This document shows positions 10,660-23,700 of a DNA stretch of 64,000 nt, piece by piece. A program made the translations under genes and the position numbers. Under the pieces are notes generated by a model. It was given only the letters and a program-made list of their open reading frames with translations, searched no databases and was not told the origin of the DNA. The DNA lies in NCBI GenBank assembly GCA_001430745.1, contig KQ482040.1:349379-413378 (forward strand). Direction: 5' to 3'. The stretch comes from Auxenochlorella pyrenoidosa. Lineage: Eukaryota > Chlorophyta > Trebouxiophyceae > Chlorellales > Chlorellaceae. Positions within the stretch are counted from its first letter, which is position 1; every line of letters begins with the position of its first letter.

Positions 10660-13061
10660 TCACGGCCAGTAGTGCAGTCTCAGACCTTTTCGACGTAAGT
10701 CACCGAACAGCGCCAGGACATCATTCAATGTGACATTTCCGCCAGATGTTCCAAACCATGGCATGTCCCTGCCCAGGCAGAGTCGGGGAGACCATAGGTA
10801 TGTTGATAAGGAAGCACAGCCAAAATTTGCAAGACTGCTGCCGCCTGTCGATTTGCATCGCCGCTGCCACTCCCACTGCATGCAAACCTATGCATCCCTC
10901 ACTGGCTTCGCTCAACGCCAGAGCCCAAGCATAAAGGGTGCTGCATCCTCACTTGTGGGTGTAGTGCATTTCGAAGAGAATCTCCCCAATGAGCCCACAC
11001 AGCTCAGCATCTGCTGCTATAGCCCGCATGAATGGCAGCTCAATGTCTGCTGCATCTACATCCAGCTTGATGACCTGCCAGGCAAGGAGCGGCAAAGCGC
11101 ATGGACAGCACTGCACAATGAGATATCCTTGTGATGAAGCGATGTTTGAGGCATGGAAAGATGTGCATGTGTGACAGCAGGTCCATCTTGCCAGCTGTGG
11201 GCATAGAATGGCCTGCCAGGCTGGCGGCCTGCTTCAGACGTGGCCAACCTGCCAGCTTAGGAACAAGGCTGCCCAGCCTGTGCTTGGGCCAGGCTAATAG
11301 CAGTGCTGCCGCTGCAGGGCATTCCCGCTGCTGCTGCAGGACACTCCCATTCCCAGCAGCGACACGCAGTAGGCACCACTGAAACCCAGACCCACACCCA
11401 CCAGGAAGTCACCCCGCCGAACTCGCTTCTTGATCATGTGGATGGGATGCTCAGGCTTGGCAACGTCGGCAGGGATGCCCTCGTTCAGGAACTAGAGAGC
11501 GATGGGGCAGCAGGGAGGGCAGCACCAGGGAAAGGCTGAGCAGAAAGTGGTGGGGCTCAGCTGGGGGTGCGCCAACTTGGGCAGCACTGTGCCCCGCGAT
11601 ATAAAGCCCCAGGCGGGTCTGTTAACCCTGCAACATACTGGCCGTCCTGTCGGGGTGGGCGCCATACAGCGGCAGCAATGCCACCAAAAACATTTACATA
11701 CACACGACCCCAAACCCCTCATCCCACCACAGACACGCACATGCAGCCGCGGCTTTGCGTCAGCGGGCACTGAGCGCCAGTACTCGTTCAGGTCCATCTC
11801 CCTCAGCTCGTAGCCCCAGATCTCGTCAAACTCGACCCCAAGTGCAGCATAGCGCTGCATCAGCCAGTGCACGCTGGTGTTGAAGTCGCTGGAGCCAAAG
11901 TCCATGAGCAGGGCGCGGCCTGCAGACGCGCACAGGCAGGAACCTAGCTGCGACTTGCCCGTAACAGGGCAAGCGCAACGCATCCCTACTGTGTGCAGCA
12001 CTGCAGGCGTGGCAACGTGGGAGACGTGGGCCTGGCAAGCGGGCCTGGTGCATGCAGGGAGGCATTAAGCAGGCCTCCCTGGGCCTTGCCACATAATCCT
12101 CACCCGGATACAGCTGGCGAAACTGCTCTGGGCTCAAGCCCAGCAGGAGGATATAGTCCCTGCAAGCGGGGCAGCAGGGGTGGTGCATCATGCCCAGGAA
12201 AGCTCAGGCTGTGCATGGCTCTAGCATCCCAGTGGGCAAGGTATGCAAGGTATGCTGGTGCAAAGGGAGGACCGAGCGGAGAGAGCACCCTGGGGCAAGG
12301 GGGCCCCATGCGTGAGCATGTCCGCATGCCCGCAGCAGGGGTTTTAGCGCCTGGAGGACCCCTCCTCCTGCCCGGCAGTGCTTGCCTGGACTCGATGTGC
12401 ACATCTGACGAGTTGTTGCACTGTGGCGCCAGCGGGTCCCTGCCGGGACAGTACAGCGGCATGCAGCGTCAGCACCGATGCACGCGCAGCAGCAAACGTG
12501 CACATGCGCATGCCGGCAGCAGCGCTGCAGGCAGGCTCAGCATAGTTGGGTGCTGCAGGGGCCCAGATGTCGCAGTCACCTGAGGTGGCCCACCAGCGGC
12601 TCGATTGGAGCTGTGATCCCGCTGCCCGGGAACTTGAAGCGCGAAAAGATGTCGCCTGGCAGCCCGGAGGGCCCATGTTTGCTGCTCGCCTTGCTGTGGG
12701 CACTGGCGCCAGCATGCAAGCTGGCCACTCCTGCCAACCAGCCCTCCACTTGCTTGTTGTGCGCCGCCATCCATTTGCAGACGGCGCCATCTCGTTCGAC
12801 CATCTCCTTGGTTGCAGCTGCCATCCATTGTTGCTCCCACGTGGATGACAAGTAAGCAGCAGGCTTCCTAGGTTGCTGCTGTTGACTGGATACTAATGGA
12901 GCAGTGTTGCGCAGCTTCACCTTGGTGCCTTTGCAGCCCTGCTCCTGGCCCAAGACCCACGCAAGCAGCAGCGCGGCTGGGAGTATGACGCTGACGGCCA
13001 GCAACCGGCACCAGTTGCCGTGTCGGTGGCTTGGACCTGCCTTTACGTTGTTGGTCTGCAT
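10660..13061 (-). CDS. Type II membrane protein with methyltransferase-like fold (363 aa)
   Basis: Seven exons, read on the minus strand: 13061-12580, 12439-12386, 12159-12104, 11919-11741, 11491-11402, 11074-10953, 10768-10660. All phases close; intron 2 has a GC donor. One membrane anchor lies at about residues 18-36 (RLLAVSVILPAALLLAWVL). The lumenal part carries LLMDFGSSDFNTS near residue 201, which fits the glycine-rich first loop of a Rossmann-type S-adenosylmethionine methyltransferase. VIKLDVDAADIELPF near 288 and EMHYTHKDM near 322 follow in the order seen in uncharacterised plant and algal proteins of this sort. It is probably a Golgi methyltransferase acting on a glycan or small molecule, but the substrate is not predictable, and catalytic activity is inferred from the fold only. 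It is arranged in tandem behind the ATP synthase gamma gene. Confidence 0.72.
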
Positions 13062-13727
13062 TTCACCTGCACACGGCAGCTGGGGTTGGCAAAATGGTCT
13101 AATGATGGAATGCACGCAGCTTGTAGACTGGTGGCTGGTGCAGACAGCTTGGACCGGCGGCAGGGGCACTCCAGCACGGCAGCAGAGCCGTGTGTATTGC
13201 GTGCTTAGGACGATGCAATTCAATACTACAGGCGTTCTGTCTTACCTGCAGCCACAGCAGAGGCAAAGGCGGGGGCAACTCTAACCGGGGCCTCCGGGAC
13301 TGGCCGACCGGCGCTCGTGGCGCACAGGATGGCTTTTCGATTTGCCCACAATACAACCGATGCGGGATCAGAGCGCGCCCGCCTCAGGGAAGCGCAGAGC
13401 AATGATGCCACCTCAGCTGGCGCGTTGCCAGCCAGCGCCCTTGGAGGTAGTCAGGTCATGGTCGCTCCACTGAGTGAGCTGACACACCAGCAGCTGTTCA
13501 TCATTACGAGCACACAAGATGCAATGGGTGCAGCGCAGTTATAGCAACACAGAATGTGTATGTGGGCCAGGCTTCTTGCTGTGCAAGCAACCGGGTGACG
13601 TGGCTGCTACTGCTGCGGGCCGTCTCGACAGCGCAGTGCGGGCAGATGTCTAAGCTCAGCCCAGTTTTCTGCCGCATTGTGAGCTGTCCAGTTGCGCCAG
13701 GAGGTGTTCCAGTAGAGAGCTGAAGGC
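13062..13727. other. Intergenic between two minus-strand genes
   Basis: This holds the 3' UTR of ATP synthase gamma and the promoter/5' UTR of the methyltransferase-like gene. An acceptor-like CAG a few bases before that gene's ATG suggests a spliced 5' UTR. No coding exon is supported. Confidence 0.4.
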
Positions 13728-16349
13728 TCAGCCTGCCAGCGCGGTGGCACCACTGCAGGCAGGGAAGGGGCAGGCAGGGCCAGCGTGGGCATGGGCGTTT
13801 CCAGGATGGTTTGTCCCCCCGCCTCTCAGCAGCCACTTCAGCCGCAGGTAACCCCCTTGCCTGATGATCTCGATGAGCTCAGTTGTAATGGATGCCTGGC
13901 GCGTGCGGTTGTAGGTGAGCGTCAGCTGCAGCCAGGGGGAGGTGGGGACACAGAGCGGTCAGGGAGCATGCGCAGGGAGGGTCTGCATCTCCCCAGCTGC
14001 GTTGGTCTGCCCCTCAGCGCCGGATTCGCTTGGAAGAATATCCATGCTTCCCAGCATGCTGCCAGTCGAGGCCGTGACAACAGCAGAAAGGTGCGGCAGG
14101 CGATGGCAGGCCCTAGTGCATCAATCATACATGCTAGGCAGGGGCTGCCCCTTGGCTGCCCAGGATGGCCTGCAAGCTCCCCAACATGCTGCCAGCAGAA
14201 TGTTGAATTGCATGCACAACATAAAGACACGCTCCCACCCACCTTCCAAGCTCCCAGCCCAACCTCCCAGCCCACCAAACCCCCACCACCGCTCACCTTG
14301 CCAAGCATCTCGCCCGCGTTCTTGGTCGAGTTCTCCATCGCGCTCATGCGCGACGATTGCTCGGAGCAGTTGTTCTCCAGCATCGCGTTGTACAGCGTCT
14401 GCGGCAGCAAAACACAAAGGGCAAAGGGCGTGAGCGCCGCCCACAACCCGAGGATGGCCTGCGCGCCTCAGACGCGCCTTGCCAGCGCGGCTCACCGTGG
14501 CCAGCTGGAACTCTGCCAGGTCCATGAGCAGCTCGGCGCGGTCGGGGCCCTCCAGCTCGTACGCGTCGATGGCGGCGCCCGCCTCAGCAGACCGCTCCAG
14601 CGCCTGCGCGAACCAAAAGAATTAAGTATGGATTGATGTGTACTCAAAACGCGCGGGCGAAACGCATAGGGAGGGTGCATGAGGAAGCGCTGCATCACGT
14701 TGGCCCAGCGTGCAGGTCAAGCAGGCCCGCCCCCCTCCACCCGGCACCCCCCCATTGTCGGTGCTCACATCGGGTGAGAGCACGGTCGCGATGGTCGGCT
14801 TCTGGCTGATGGCAGACACAAAGCGGTTGTAGAGGATGCGCGTGGTGTCGTACTCGGTCTTGAGCAGCTGCACAGGGGCGAGAAGAGCAGGGGGGCCGCG
14901 TTCAGGTGCCAGCCAACAAGAGCACGTGTCAGCAGCGGCAGCAAATATTCTGTGCGGCTCATCGACAGATAATTGGATATTTATTTGGTTCTAGAAACGC
15001 ACCTCCTCAGCGATGGCGCTCGCCTCCGGGAAGGTCACCCGCACCTTGGTGGTGTCTGCAGCATGGGAGGGCGAGGCTGGTTCATAGGCACTCGATGCAG
15101 CCGGCTTGAGCGCGCCAGTGGCACACACATGAAGAGCTGCAATCGTGTCTTTACTCTTGGGCACACAGCTGGCTCTTCCAGACTGGCAAGGGCTGTGCTA
15201 AAAGAACTGCCATTGCTGAGTGGACGCGCCCGCAACACATTCAGCCCCTGGGCCCCTCTGCCGACGACAGTACACCCACCCGCAATGGTGGAAAAGATGC
15301 TGTTGCGCATGTCGCGCTGCAGCTGAGAGCGGCCCTTCTCGCCCATGACGACCAGCATGTTCTCCTGGGCAGCAGCGCCCTCGCCCGCTGCCGCGCCATC
15401 CTGCACCGCCTTGACCGCCGCGCGAGTGTACCTGCGAGCAAGCAGCAGCGGCCAGCGCACATGCGGCATCACTCGTGGCACCGACTGCCAGCTAAAAATT
15501 GGCACATGGGCCTGCTGCGGGTACAGCCGCGGGAACAGACGGCGAGCAGGCCTGCACGGCGTGCGTGTTCAAGCTCAGCACAGCGAGTACGCTGCACATG
15601 CAGCGCAACAACGGCCGTGTGCTGTTGCGCGTCATTTGCAAGCAGCAACATACTCATCCACACTCACTTGCACACGGTGGTGTTGATGCCGCCGCACAGC
15701 CCCTTGTCAGAGGTGATGGGCACAAACACGTTCTTGGTGCCCTCTGCTGCCGGCAGGTCGCCCAGCAGGCGGACCAGCGGCGCCACGATGCCGCGGCTGT
15801 TCTCCGTGTTGACCTGCGCCGAGCGCATCTTGGAGGCCGCCACCATCTTCATGGCCTTGGTGATCTTCTGAATGTTGGCCACCGACTTCATGCGCTGCTT
15901 CACTGCAGGACGGCAGGGCAGTTTTACAGCGGAGACGCAGTCGGCGGGCGGCCCAGGCGGCGCGCAGGCAGGCTGCAGCAGCAGGAGGCTGCAGGCCCGT
16001 GCATCGGCATATGTACAACCACCCAACTGCTAGTACCAAGCTCTAAGCAGCGGCAAGCGCCTGCCGCACATTGGCGAGAAATAGCTGCCTCCTGCGGGCC
16101 CCGGCGCTCACCTGCGAGGGTGGACACGCCCCGAGTGGTTCCAGCAGCAGCCAGAGCCTCCGCCACGGGCCTGCAGGACGCAAAGGAGGAGGGGTTTCCG
16201 ACTTTTTCCTGCAGGCTGCCAGCCTCCCTCACGCTCGCACCCTTGCGGCCCGCTGCTCACCCTTGCGTCTGCTGCGCCAGGCTCTCCGCCAGGGCCGCGC
16301 CCTGGGTGCGCAGCAGCGCCCCCAGGGCCTGACCCCCGTTTCTCAGCAT
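13728..16349 (-). CDS. ATPC (mitochondrial F1 gamma): Mitochondrial F1-ATP synthase subunit gamma (328 aa)
   Basis: The gamma subunit is the central rotor shaft of F1-ATP synthase. Ten exons: 16349-16261, 16170-16112, 15902-15668, 15431-15280, 15055-15003, 14867-14769, 14603-14496, 14398-14297, 13925-13861, 13752-13728. All phases close; intron 9 has a GC donor (GCAAGG) and the last exon has only 25 bases. A 50-residue Ala/Arg-rich leader fits mitochondrial import. Diagnostic stretches are the N-terminal helix (QRMKSVANIQKITKAMKMVA), the Rossmann part (ITSDKGLCGGIN) and the C-terminal helix (TRQASITTELIEIISGA). The cysteine-containing regulatory insert of plastid gamma subunits is absent, which supports the mitochondrial form. 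Length matches the family. The gene is divergent from the proteasome alpha-5 gene. Confidence 0.96.
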
Positions 16350-17297
16350 AGCGTCGCTCTTCTGCGTCCCGGCCGACCAGTGGCCGTCGTGATCGAGGCG
16401 ATCGCGCGATGGGGCAGCAGGGGATGCTCCACGCTGCCAGCGTGGTCAGCGCAAGGCGGGCGTGCAGTGCAGCCGGCAGCCGCGTTCAACAGTGCAGGGG
16501 TGCAAGTCGCGCGGCTGTGTTGGCATACATTCTGTGTGCGCATGTCACCAAGGCCAGCCTCGATATCAGAGTTGCACCTGCAGACAGCTGCTGTAGGGTA
16601 CAGGAGCCAAGCAGAGGGCGCGCACCACTGGCTGACCACACGTGGCCAGGCGCACTGCTTGCAACGAGCAGAATTGTGTATGACAGGCGCGTTTGTGTGC
16701 CAGCCATGCAAACAAGATTTATGTCACAAAGCACCATAATGCGAAAGGGAAGGGTGACTGCTTGTGCGCACCATCCCAGTCCTCCGCAGAAGGGACTACC
16801 GCAGACGCGACAGGTTGACTGGCGACCATCCAGCCCTCCATGCAGCAGACAAAGACCTACAAGAGCAGGTTCAGATTTCCAGCATGCATGATACATTGCA
16901 AGTGCACTTTGGAAGGATAGCAAAGCGAGTTTGATGCTGGCACCATGCGTCGGGCTCCCTTCAGCGCGAGTGCTAGTGAGACAGAGTTGCAACTCCTTGG
17001 GCCTGCAAAGGATCTGTGGCTGCCGGCTAGGACTTTTTACTGAACCTCAGCTCACATAGCATCTCCTCGTTTTTACAGAAATTACCCCTCTTGGCCATTC
17101 CCAAAGTTGGCCATTCCCAAAGATGTCGAGGCGACATGGGCGGTGCAGCGGGCAGTGCAGTGGCATGAGGCACTCCTCGGCCCCTCGCCCCCCATATCGC
17201 CCTTCTCTGTGCACGATTGCTCTTTGCTCTTGAGTCCGGTGCTCGCACACCTCTCAGCAGCGACACAAGGGAGAAGGGCGGAAGAGAGGGCTCCAGC
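16350..17297. promoter_or_regulatory. Divergent intergenic region, ATP synthase gamma / proteasome alpha-5
   Basis: 948 bases separate two divergent start codons. It must hold both promoters and 5' UTRs. No supported exon is seen; open frames of 60-190 codons here lack any recognisable domain. Near 17098-17120 an 11-base motif (TTGGCCATTCC) is repeated directly. Confidence 0.5.
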
Positions 17298-19813
17298 ATG
17301 TTCCTCACGCGATCGGAATACGATCGGGGCGTCAACACATTCTCGTGAGTGCGATGCCAGCAGCCAGGGCCCGCCGGCGGCAGTCCCCGCAGCCTGATCA
17401 TTCTCTCCTGCTCCCTCCCGCACCGCAGGCCCGAGGGCCGCCTTTTCCAGGTGGAGTATGCTATCGAGGCGATCAAGGTGAGCGCTGCAGCTGCCCTGCC
17501 GCAGTGGGCCAGGCCCGCCGCTCGCCGCCGCCGTTCCACTGCCGGGCCTCGAGGTTTATGCCACCTGCCTTTATGCATTCTGGCTGCAGCTCGGATCAAC
17601 TGCAATTGCGGTGCGCACAGATGAGGGTGTGGTGATGGCCGTGGAGAAGCGCGTCACATCTCCGCTTCTGGTGAGCCAGAAGATGCGCTGGAGGGCAGGA
17701 TGAGGCAAGCCAGGCTTGCTGGTGGAGGAAGGCCCAACAAAGATTGCAACCGGTCATACCTGGGTACTGTCTGCACGTGCTGATACAGCGATCCACAACT
17801 GTTTGTGCTGTCGACTGTTGTGGCGTGCAGGAGCCCAGCAGCATAGAAAAGGTGGCAGAGATTGACGAGCACATTGGCGTTGCCATGAGCGGCCTCACCG
17901 CGGATGCGCGCACGCTGATCGACCATGGGCGGGTGGAGACGCAGCAGCACCGCTTCACGTACAACGAGCCCATGCCGCTGGAGAGCGTCACGCAGGTGAT
18001 GCCTTTGGCCCCTGAGTTGTGTTGGGCTGGGTGTTGACAGGTGGTCGTTCCCTCTCGGTCCCCGTGCTGCACTCTCTAGCGTGGGGATGGCACCAGGCAG
18101 CTAGGGACTGTGGCGCAGAAGTGAGGCAGTGCCCCCATCCGCATATTTCGTGCCCGTGCCGTGCAATGCCAGGCCTTTGCTGCTTTCTCTCTCTCTTGAA
18201 TGGGAATGCCGGCTAGGCATCGCCCATGCGCTGGCAGAAGCTTACCTCTTAGGTGTGCTGCACTCTCGACATGCTTGTCCCTTCTTTGACAACAGCCGCC
18301 TGCATGATTCAGGCGCGCAGATTTCTGTCATGCGCAACCTATTCTATGCTGCACTGTGACCTGCTTTGTTCCTTCCTCAATAGAGCCCCCGCCAAAATGA
18401 TCCATGCGAAAAGATGTCATCTCGTGTGAGCTGACTCTTTGCACTGCCCTCCTGCCCCACAGAGTTTGTGCGACCTTGCGCTGCGGTTCGGCGAGGATGA
18501 GGAGGGGGAGGTGGGCATGAGCCGGCCCTTTGGCGTGGCGCTGCTGGTCGCGGGCTGGGACGCTGAGGGCGGCCCTGTGCTGTGAGTAAACCTGCAACAG
18601 TTGTTTGTTTACTTGTGCGGCTCGCATAATATGTCGGTGACGCTCCTTCCGGCTGGCTGGGCTGCAGTTGCTAGGAAGCACAGCCCAGTGCTGCGTTCCC
18701 ATTCTCGCATGGTTTTTCCGGTTTGCCCAGTGCATGCCACATATTTCTGCACAACCACTTCAAACTTGACAAGTTGATCTGTGTGGACCTGGGATGTCCT
18801 TGTCGCTGCATCTGTTGACGAGCTTGGCATTGTGCTGTGCTGCATACGTCTGGTTCAGCGCCTGTCACAGCTGTATGTGTGCCGCGCGTGCAACTGAGCA
18901 CCAGGCATCATCTTTCCCATCTTCCCCAAGCACTTCCTATCTGCATGTCAAAATATCTGTGGCCTAACCCTGTGCTTGTCGATTTATCTGTCACCTTACC
19001 CTGTGCTTAACTTACTGACGCGTTTGCTGCTTACAGGTTCCACACTGACCCCAGCGGCACATACGTTCAGTACGAGGCAAAGGCAATTGGCAGCGGCTCC
19101 GAGGGCGCGCAGACTGCGCTGCAGGAATCATACAGGTGAGGCAGGCTTGCCATAACCTGGTGCTGCTCGCATCAAATCATTGATTCTATCGGCTTGGCTG
19201 CCATGTGATGCTTTGATATTCTGTCCGTACAGCAGTAGTAAAGAAGAAGCCGGGAACATTTGCATCTGGATATTTCCCACTGTTCTCAAATTTTCAAAAA
19301 GTCTTGTTGCTGCTCAGTGCCTCTGCCTCCTGTGGTTGCAGGAAGGACATGACTCTGAAGGAGGCCGAGGTGCTGGCTCTGTCCACGCTCAAGCAGGTCA
19401 TGGAGGAAAAGGTGAGGGCGATTCCTTTACGAAACTGGCCAGGCAATGTTTGCCAGGCAGACCTGCCTATTTGTGCTGGTTTGATGTGTTTCGACGGAAG
19501 TGTCGACCGAGTGTTGCAGCTTGCCAGCCATGTGGACAGTGTCAACTGCTGTGTCTGTGTGAGCACCTGGTGGGGTGCAGTGTGCTGTCATCTTGCCTGC
19601 TGCGCTCAGCCAGCAGCAGCAGGGACGTGCCATCGTTCTGCACAAACGCACGTGGTGGACGCATGTGGGCTTCCCCTATTCAGCTCTGGGTCATGAACCT
19701 GCTCTGCTGCCTGCGCACAGGTGACCGCCACCAATGTGGACATTGCACGGGTGGCGCCCAAGTGGCACCTGTACACCCCGGCTGAGGTGGAGGAGGTCAT
19801 CGCGCGGCTGTGA
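17298..19813 (+). CDS. PSMA5/PAE: 20S proteasome subunit alpha type-5 (240 aa)
   Basis: This is a structural alpha-ring subunit of the 20S proteasome. Eight exons: 17298-17344, 17429-17477, 17590-17670, 17831-17995, 18463-18581, 19037-19135, 19342-19411, 19721-19813. All phases close and the length equals the family's. The N-terminus [20 protein letters not shown] followed by [17 protein letters not shown] is the alpha-type signature and is specific to the alpha-5 paralog. [14 protein letters not shown] and the acidic [18 protein letters not shown] stretch are also typical. It sits convergent with the FtsZ-like gene. Confidence 0.97.
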
Positions 19814-20713
19814 GCCTGAGAGGGGCTCTCCCCTGCAGGATGGACGTGCTCGAGGCCTGAACACCTTCATGTGTGCAGCCTGCGATTGGTAGCGCTGCTT
19901 TAGCTGGCCTCAGTGCATCTGCTGTAACACATACTGGTAATGTCTGCACCTGGCTGCCCATGCCACCACAAGAGCAAATTCAATGAGGGCGGCACGTTTG
20001 CATGTCAGATGATAGAAAGGAAGCGTGATGAAGCGCTGTGAAGCAATCCTCTTCTACAGAACAAAAGGGCTGGATGCTGCAGCCTGTGCAACACAGCCAG
20101 GGCATTGTTTGTTTGGTGACAGAGACGCTCGCAAATCTGATGGGGATCCTTCTCCAGATGGAGGAGCAGGAAGGATGGCGCGCAAACACGTTCAGTTCGC
20201 CGGGGTGGGTGCTGAATGTTTCTGAGCAGGGCTGGAATGTGGTACGCGAAGCAGCGTGATGGATCATGTGCAGAAGAGGAGGGTGAGGATGGGTTGGTCA
20301 CGGGTTGATTGCCAGGTGACGCATCAAAATACTTGATAATGAGTATTAATCACTGAGGCAGCATGGCCAGGAGTGTTGTTGAAGAGTAGGATGCTGTCGG
20401 AGCAGGGCTGAGTAGAAAGCAAAGAGGTTGCTTGGAGAGAGAGCAGTGCTGGGGTTGAGCTCACGCACAACGGTTGGCGCACAGAGGAGACAGGCATTGC
20501 TACACATAGGGACCATTCATGATCAACAGCCTGAATTTGGACAGCGTTGAATCTGCCTGCCTACGGGAGATGGAAACAAGAAAGAAAGACGCGTACACAG
20601 CTATCTCAGAATAGCACCACATTGTAGCCTGCAAACAAGGTTGATAGAGGAGCAAACCGAGATGGCATGCAGGCGGCCAGCATGAACGGAGAGCAAAGCC
20701 CTTGCCAGCAGCC
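19814..20713. other. Convergent intergenic region
   Basis: 900 bases lie between the stops of the proteasome alpha-5 and FtsZ-like genes. Small open frames near 20005-20301 (both strands, below 100 codons) show no splice pattern or family resemblance. It is best read as two 3' UTRs plus spacer. Confidence 0.45.
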
Positions 20714-23700
20714 TCAGCTGGTAAACAGCGATTCCAGCGCGTGCATGAGGTCCTCGTTGTTCATCAAATCGTCTTTAGCAGGCGCATGGCTGCGCGGCTC
20801 CGGCTGCGCCTGCTGCTGCTGCTGCTGCTGCAGAGCTGTATCCAAGCTGAGTCCGGCGCAAACAAGGCCATCTTCGAGGCCCTGCGACGCCGGCTGCGAG
20901 GTTGACAACCGGCCACCAGCTGCATCCACCTGGGTGGCGCTGCAAAGCAGCTGCCAGGCAAGGCTAGGGCCCAAGCGGCCTGCTGCGCCTTGCTGGCGCG
21001 CCTCGCGCAGCCACCTCGCAAAGCCTACCAACCAGTGGTTGGCGGCGCTGGCAGGAACTGGCACTTGAGCATCCAGCAGGCGTTCGCCCACGCTGGCAGC
21101 AGTGGCAGCTGCCAGCAGCAGCTGTCCCATCTCTGAGCCGTGGCTGCAAGCATGACTGCCACAGCTGCCCTGCAGCGGCAGCGCAGCACCTTCACAGCGG
21201 CCGCAGACAGTGCAGCAGTGGCTCAGGCCTGACTGTCGGCGCTCGCAGTGGGTCTCCTGCTGCTGGAGCTGAGGGGAGCCTGGGCTGCAGGCTGCAGCAG
21301 TGCCGCTGAGGGAGCATGCGCAGGGCTGCCGGATGAAAACCTGGTCGGGATCCCCTGCTGAGAGCTGCACAGGAGCATCCTCCTGACTGTAAGCTTTGAA
21401 GCCCCGGCTGCTCCTCCGCGGCAGCTCAAAAGCCAAACCACCTGAGCCGCGCATTCCTTTGCTGTGGGTGCCAATGAAAGGCGATGGAGTGGCTGCGCAG
21501 GCCTTCCAGCTGCCCATGCTGCAGTCCTGGCCGCTGCACCGCAGCAGGTGCTCATGATGGCAACCGCCGCCCTCATGGCAGCCATCCAGCACGCCGCTGT
21601 TCTCCAGCGGCGGTTGCGCATCTGTGCTGGAGAGGCCACTGCCGACCGTTCCGCTGCACCAGCCGTGGGCGCGGGTCTCCTGCAGCACTTGTTGACAGCT
21701 GCCCTTCGCGTATGCAGGGCGGCCCCTGCTGGAAACATGCAGCAGCTGGGAATCAGAGGCGCCAACCTGTATGGCGCTTGGCAGGGTCATTGACGACCGG
21801 TCAAGGCTGCCCTCTGGTGGGCTGAGCTCACGGCCTGTCCACTGTGGCATACCATCCGACAGCCGCCTGCAGGCAGGAACGAAGACGAGAGAGAAATTCA
21901 AGACGAGTCTTTCTGACAATTTCCCCAGTTAGCAGGCAAGGAATCCAGCCAGGCAGGGATGAGCATAATGCGTGATACTGGCATGTGGTCACAGGTCACC
22001 TGCTCTGGCCTGCCGATGCACTCGCGCCCGGGTCTGTCGGCAAACTAAGGCCGATGAGCTGCTCATGCGGTGTGCTGTCGCGAAGCCAGCCCTGCTGAGA
22101 TGCAGGGAGCACCACCTGGTCCCATTGGACAAGCGGCCCAAATGTGACCTGGTGTGCATGCTGCTGCTGCTGCAGTTGCTGCTCCTGCTGCACCTGGTGT
22201 TCCTCCTGCGCCTGCGGCTGCTGCTGCTGCTGCTGCTGCTGCTGCACTGGCCAATCAAGGCCCTGGGCGCTGTGGCAGGGCTGCAGCACATGTGGCGTGG
22301 ATGGCCGTGGGAAAAGCTCCAAAGCGGACGCTATGGATGCCGCAGCCAGCTGCGCAGAGGACGACTCTTGCTGCTGCTCAACAACGCTGCTCTCCTGCTG
22401 CTCAGGTGGCAGCTTCTCCCGCCGACGGCGTGTGACAGGCGGCTGCAAGGAGACAGGGGCCCAACATGAGGTGAGTGTAGGCAAACCTAGATGCTTGGTG
22501 CAGTCAGCTTGACCATAACTGTTTGCCTTCCTCTCAGCGCACACAGCGCACCTCAATAAGCTGGTTGCCTTCTCCGCGTTCTGCCGTGGCAGGCTCTGAG
22601 ACAGGCGAGCCCTTCCGCTTGCTGCATAAAAATATAGGGTGCAAGATTGTCAAGAAGGGCTTTTGGCACAGATGCCCAACAGCTGCCACAATCAGTGCTA
22701 CAGCATTTAGATTACTTGCAGCATGCATGGAGAACATGCTCGTTAGAGAAGTTTCAGCATCGAGGCAGCAAAGAGGACGCAGCGCACACGTTTGCACGTG
22801 GCCAGGCCGACGAACGGGCGGTTGTGTCAGCAGAAGTTGTTGCAGGCAGCAGGGAGGCAGCTGGCAGATTAACCGTTGATGCCGACACGGGGGAACACAC
22901 AAGAACAACTCACCAAAGCACCTCCGTTTTCAGCCGTGTGGTGGTGCCCAGGCCAAGCAGTTGCGCCTTGCACTGAAAGCAGGTGGGATCCAGGAGGCAA
23001 CAGGTGTTGGTATAAGAGCAGATGATATCAGGAGATCAGCTCATACATGCCACAGCTGCACGAAAGTCAAAACATGATCAGTCCAATGCTCTGCAAAAGA
23101 CGCCTCGGCTGGCCAGGGCAGGGGCATATGGGCGTTGCTGCTGTCTCCGCGCTGCTTCCTCCACTATTAACCTGCAACGGCTTGGCCCTCTTCTGGCACA
23201 GGAAAGCCCTTTGCCCCTGAGCCTCAACGATTTTCTCACCTTCTGCGGCATACAGAAGGGGAACTTGGCCAGTGCTGCTGTCTCCTCTTCCAGGTCATCC
23301 CAGCAGGGCTTGCCCCCTGCTGCCGCCTCTTGGCAGCCATCAGGCCACACCTCCTCGCCCACATGGCAGCCCAGCGCATACAGCGCCCGCCAGGCACGCT
23401 GCTTCCACTTGGCCCATACGGTGCCACGCTGCTTGCTAAACACGCTCAGCGGCACCTCCACTGCTAGGCTGGTGCCCGTGGAGACATGCTGCCAGGTGAC
23501 CAGGCGGTAGGGCCCTTTCGGTCGCCGCACTGCAGCAGCCTCTGCCGCGAGTTGTGCTGCTTTTGTTGCACCGCCCACCTCCTGCGCGGGTAAGGTGGCA
23601 AACACATTCGCCTGAGTGTACATCCTTTTGTGGTCCTGTGAGACAGAATGCCCTGGCTTCCAGGCTGCATTTCTAGGGCAGCATGCAACGGGTGGCCGAG

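Noticed and set aside
20005..20301. Small overlapping frames on both strands between the proteasome and FtsZ-like genes
   Set aside because: Under 100 codons, no motif, no splice sites, and lying where two 3' UTRs are expected.
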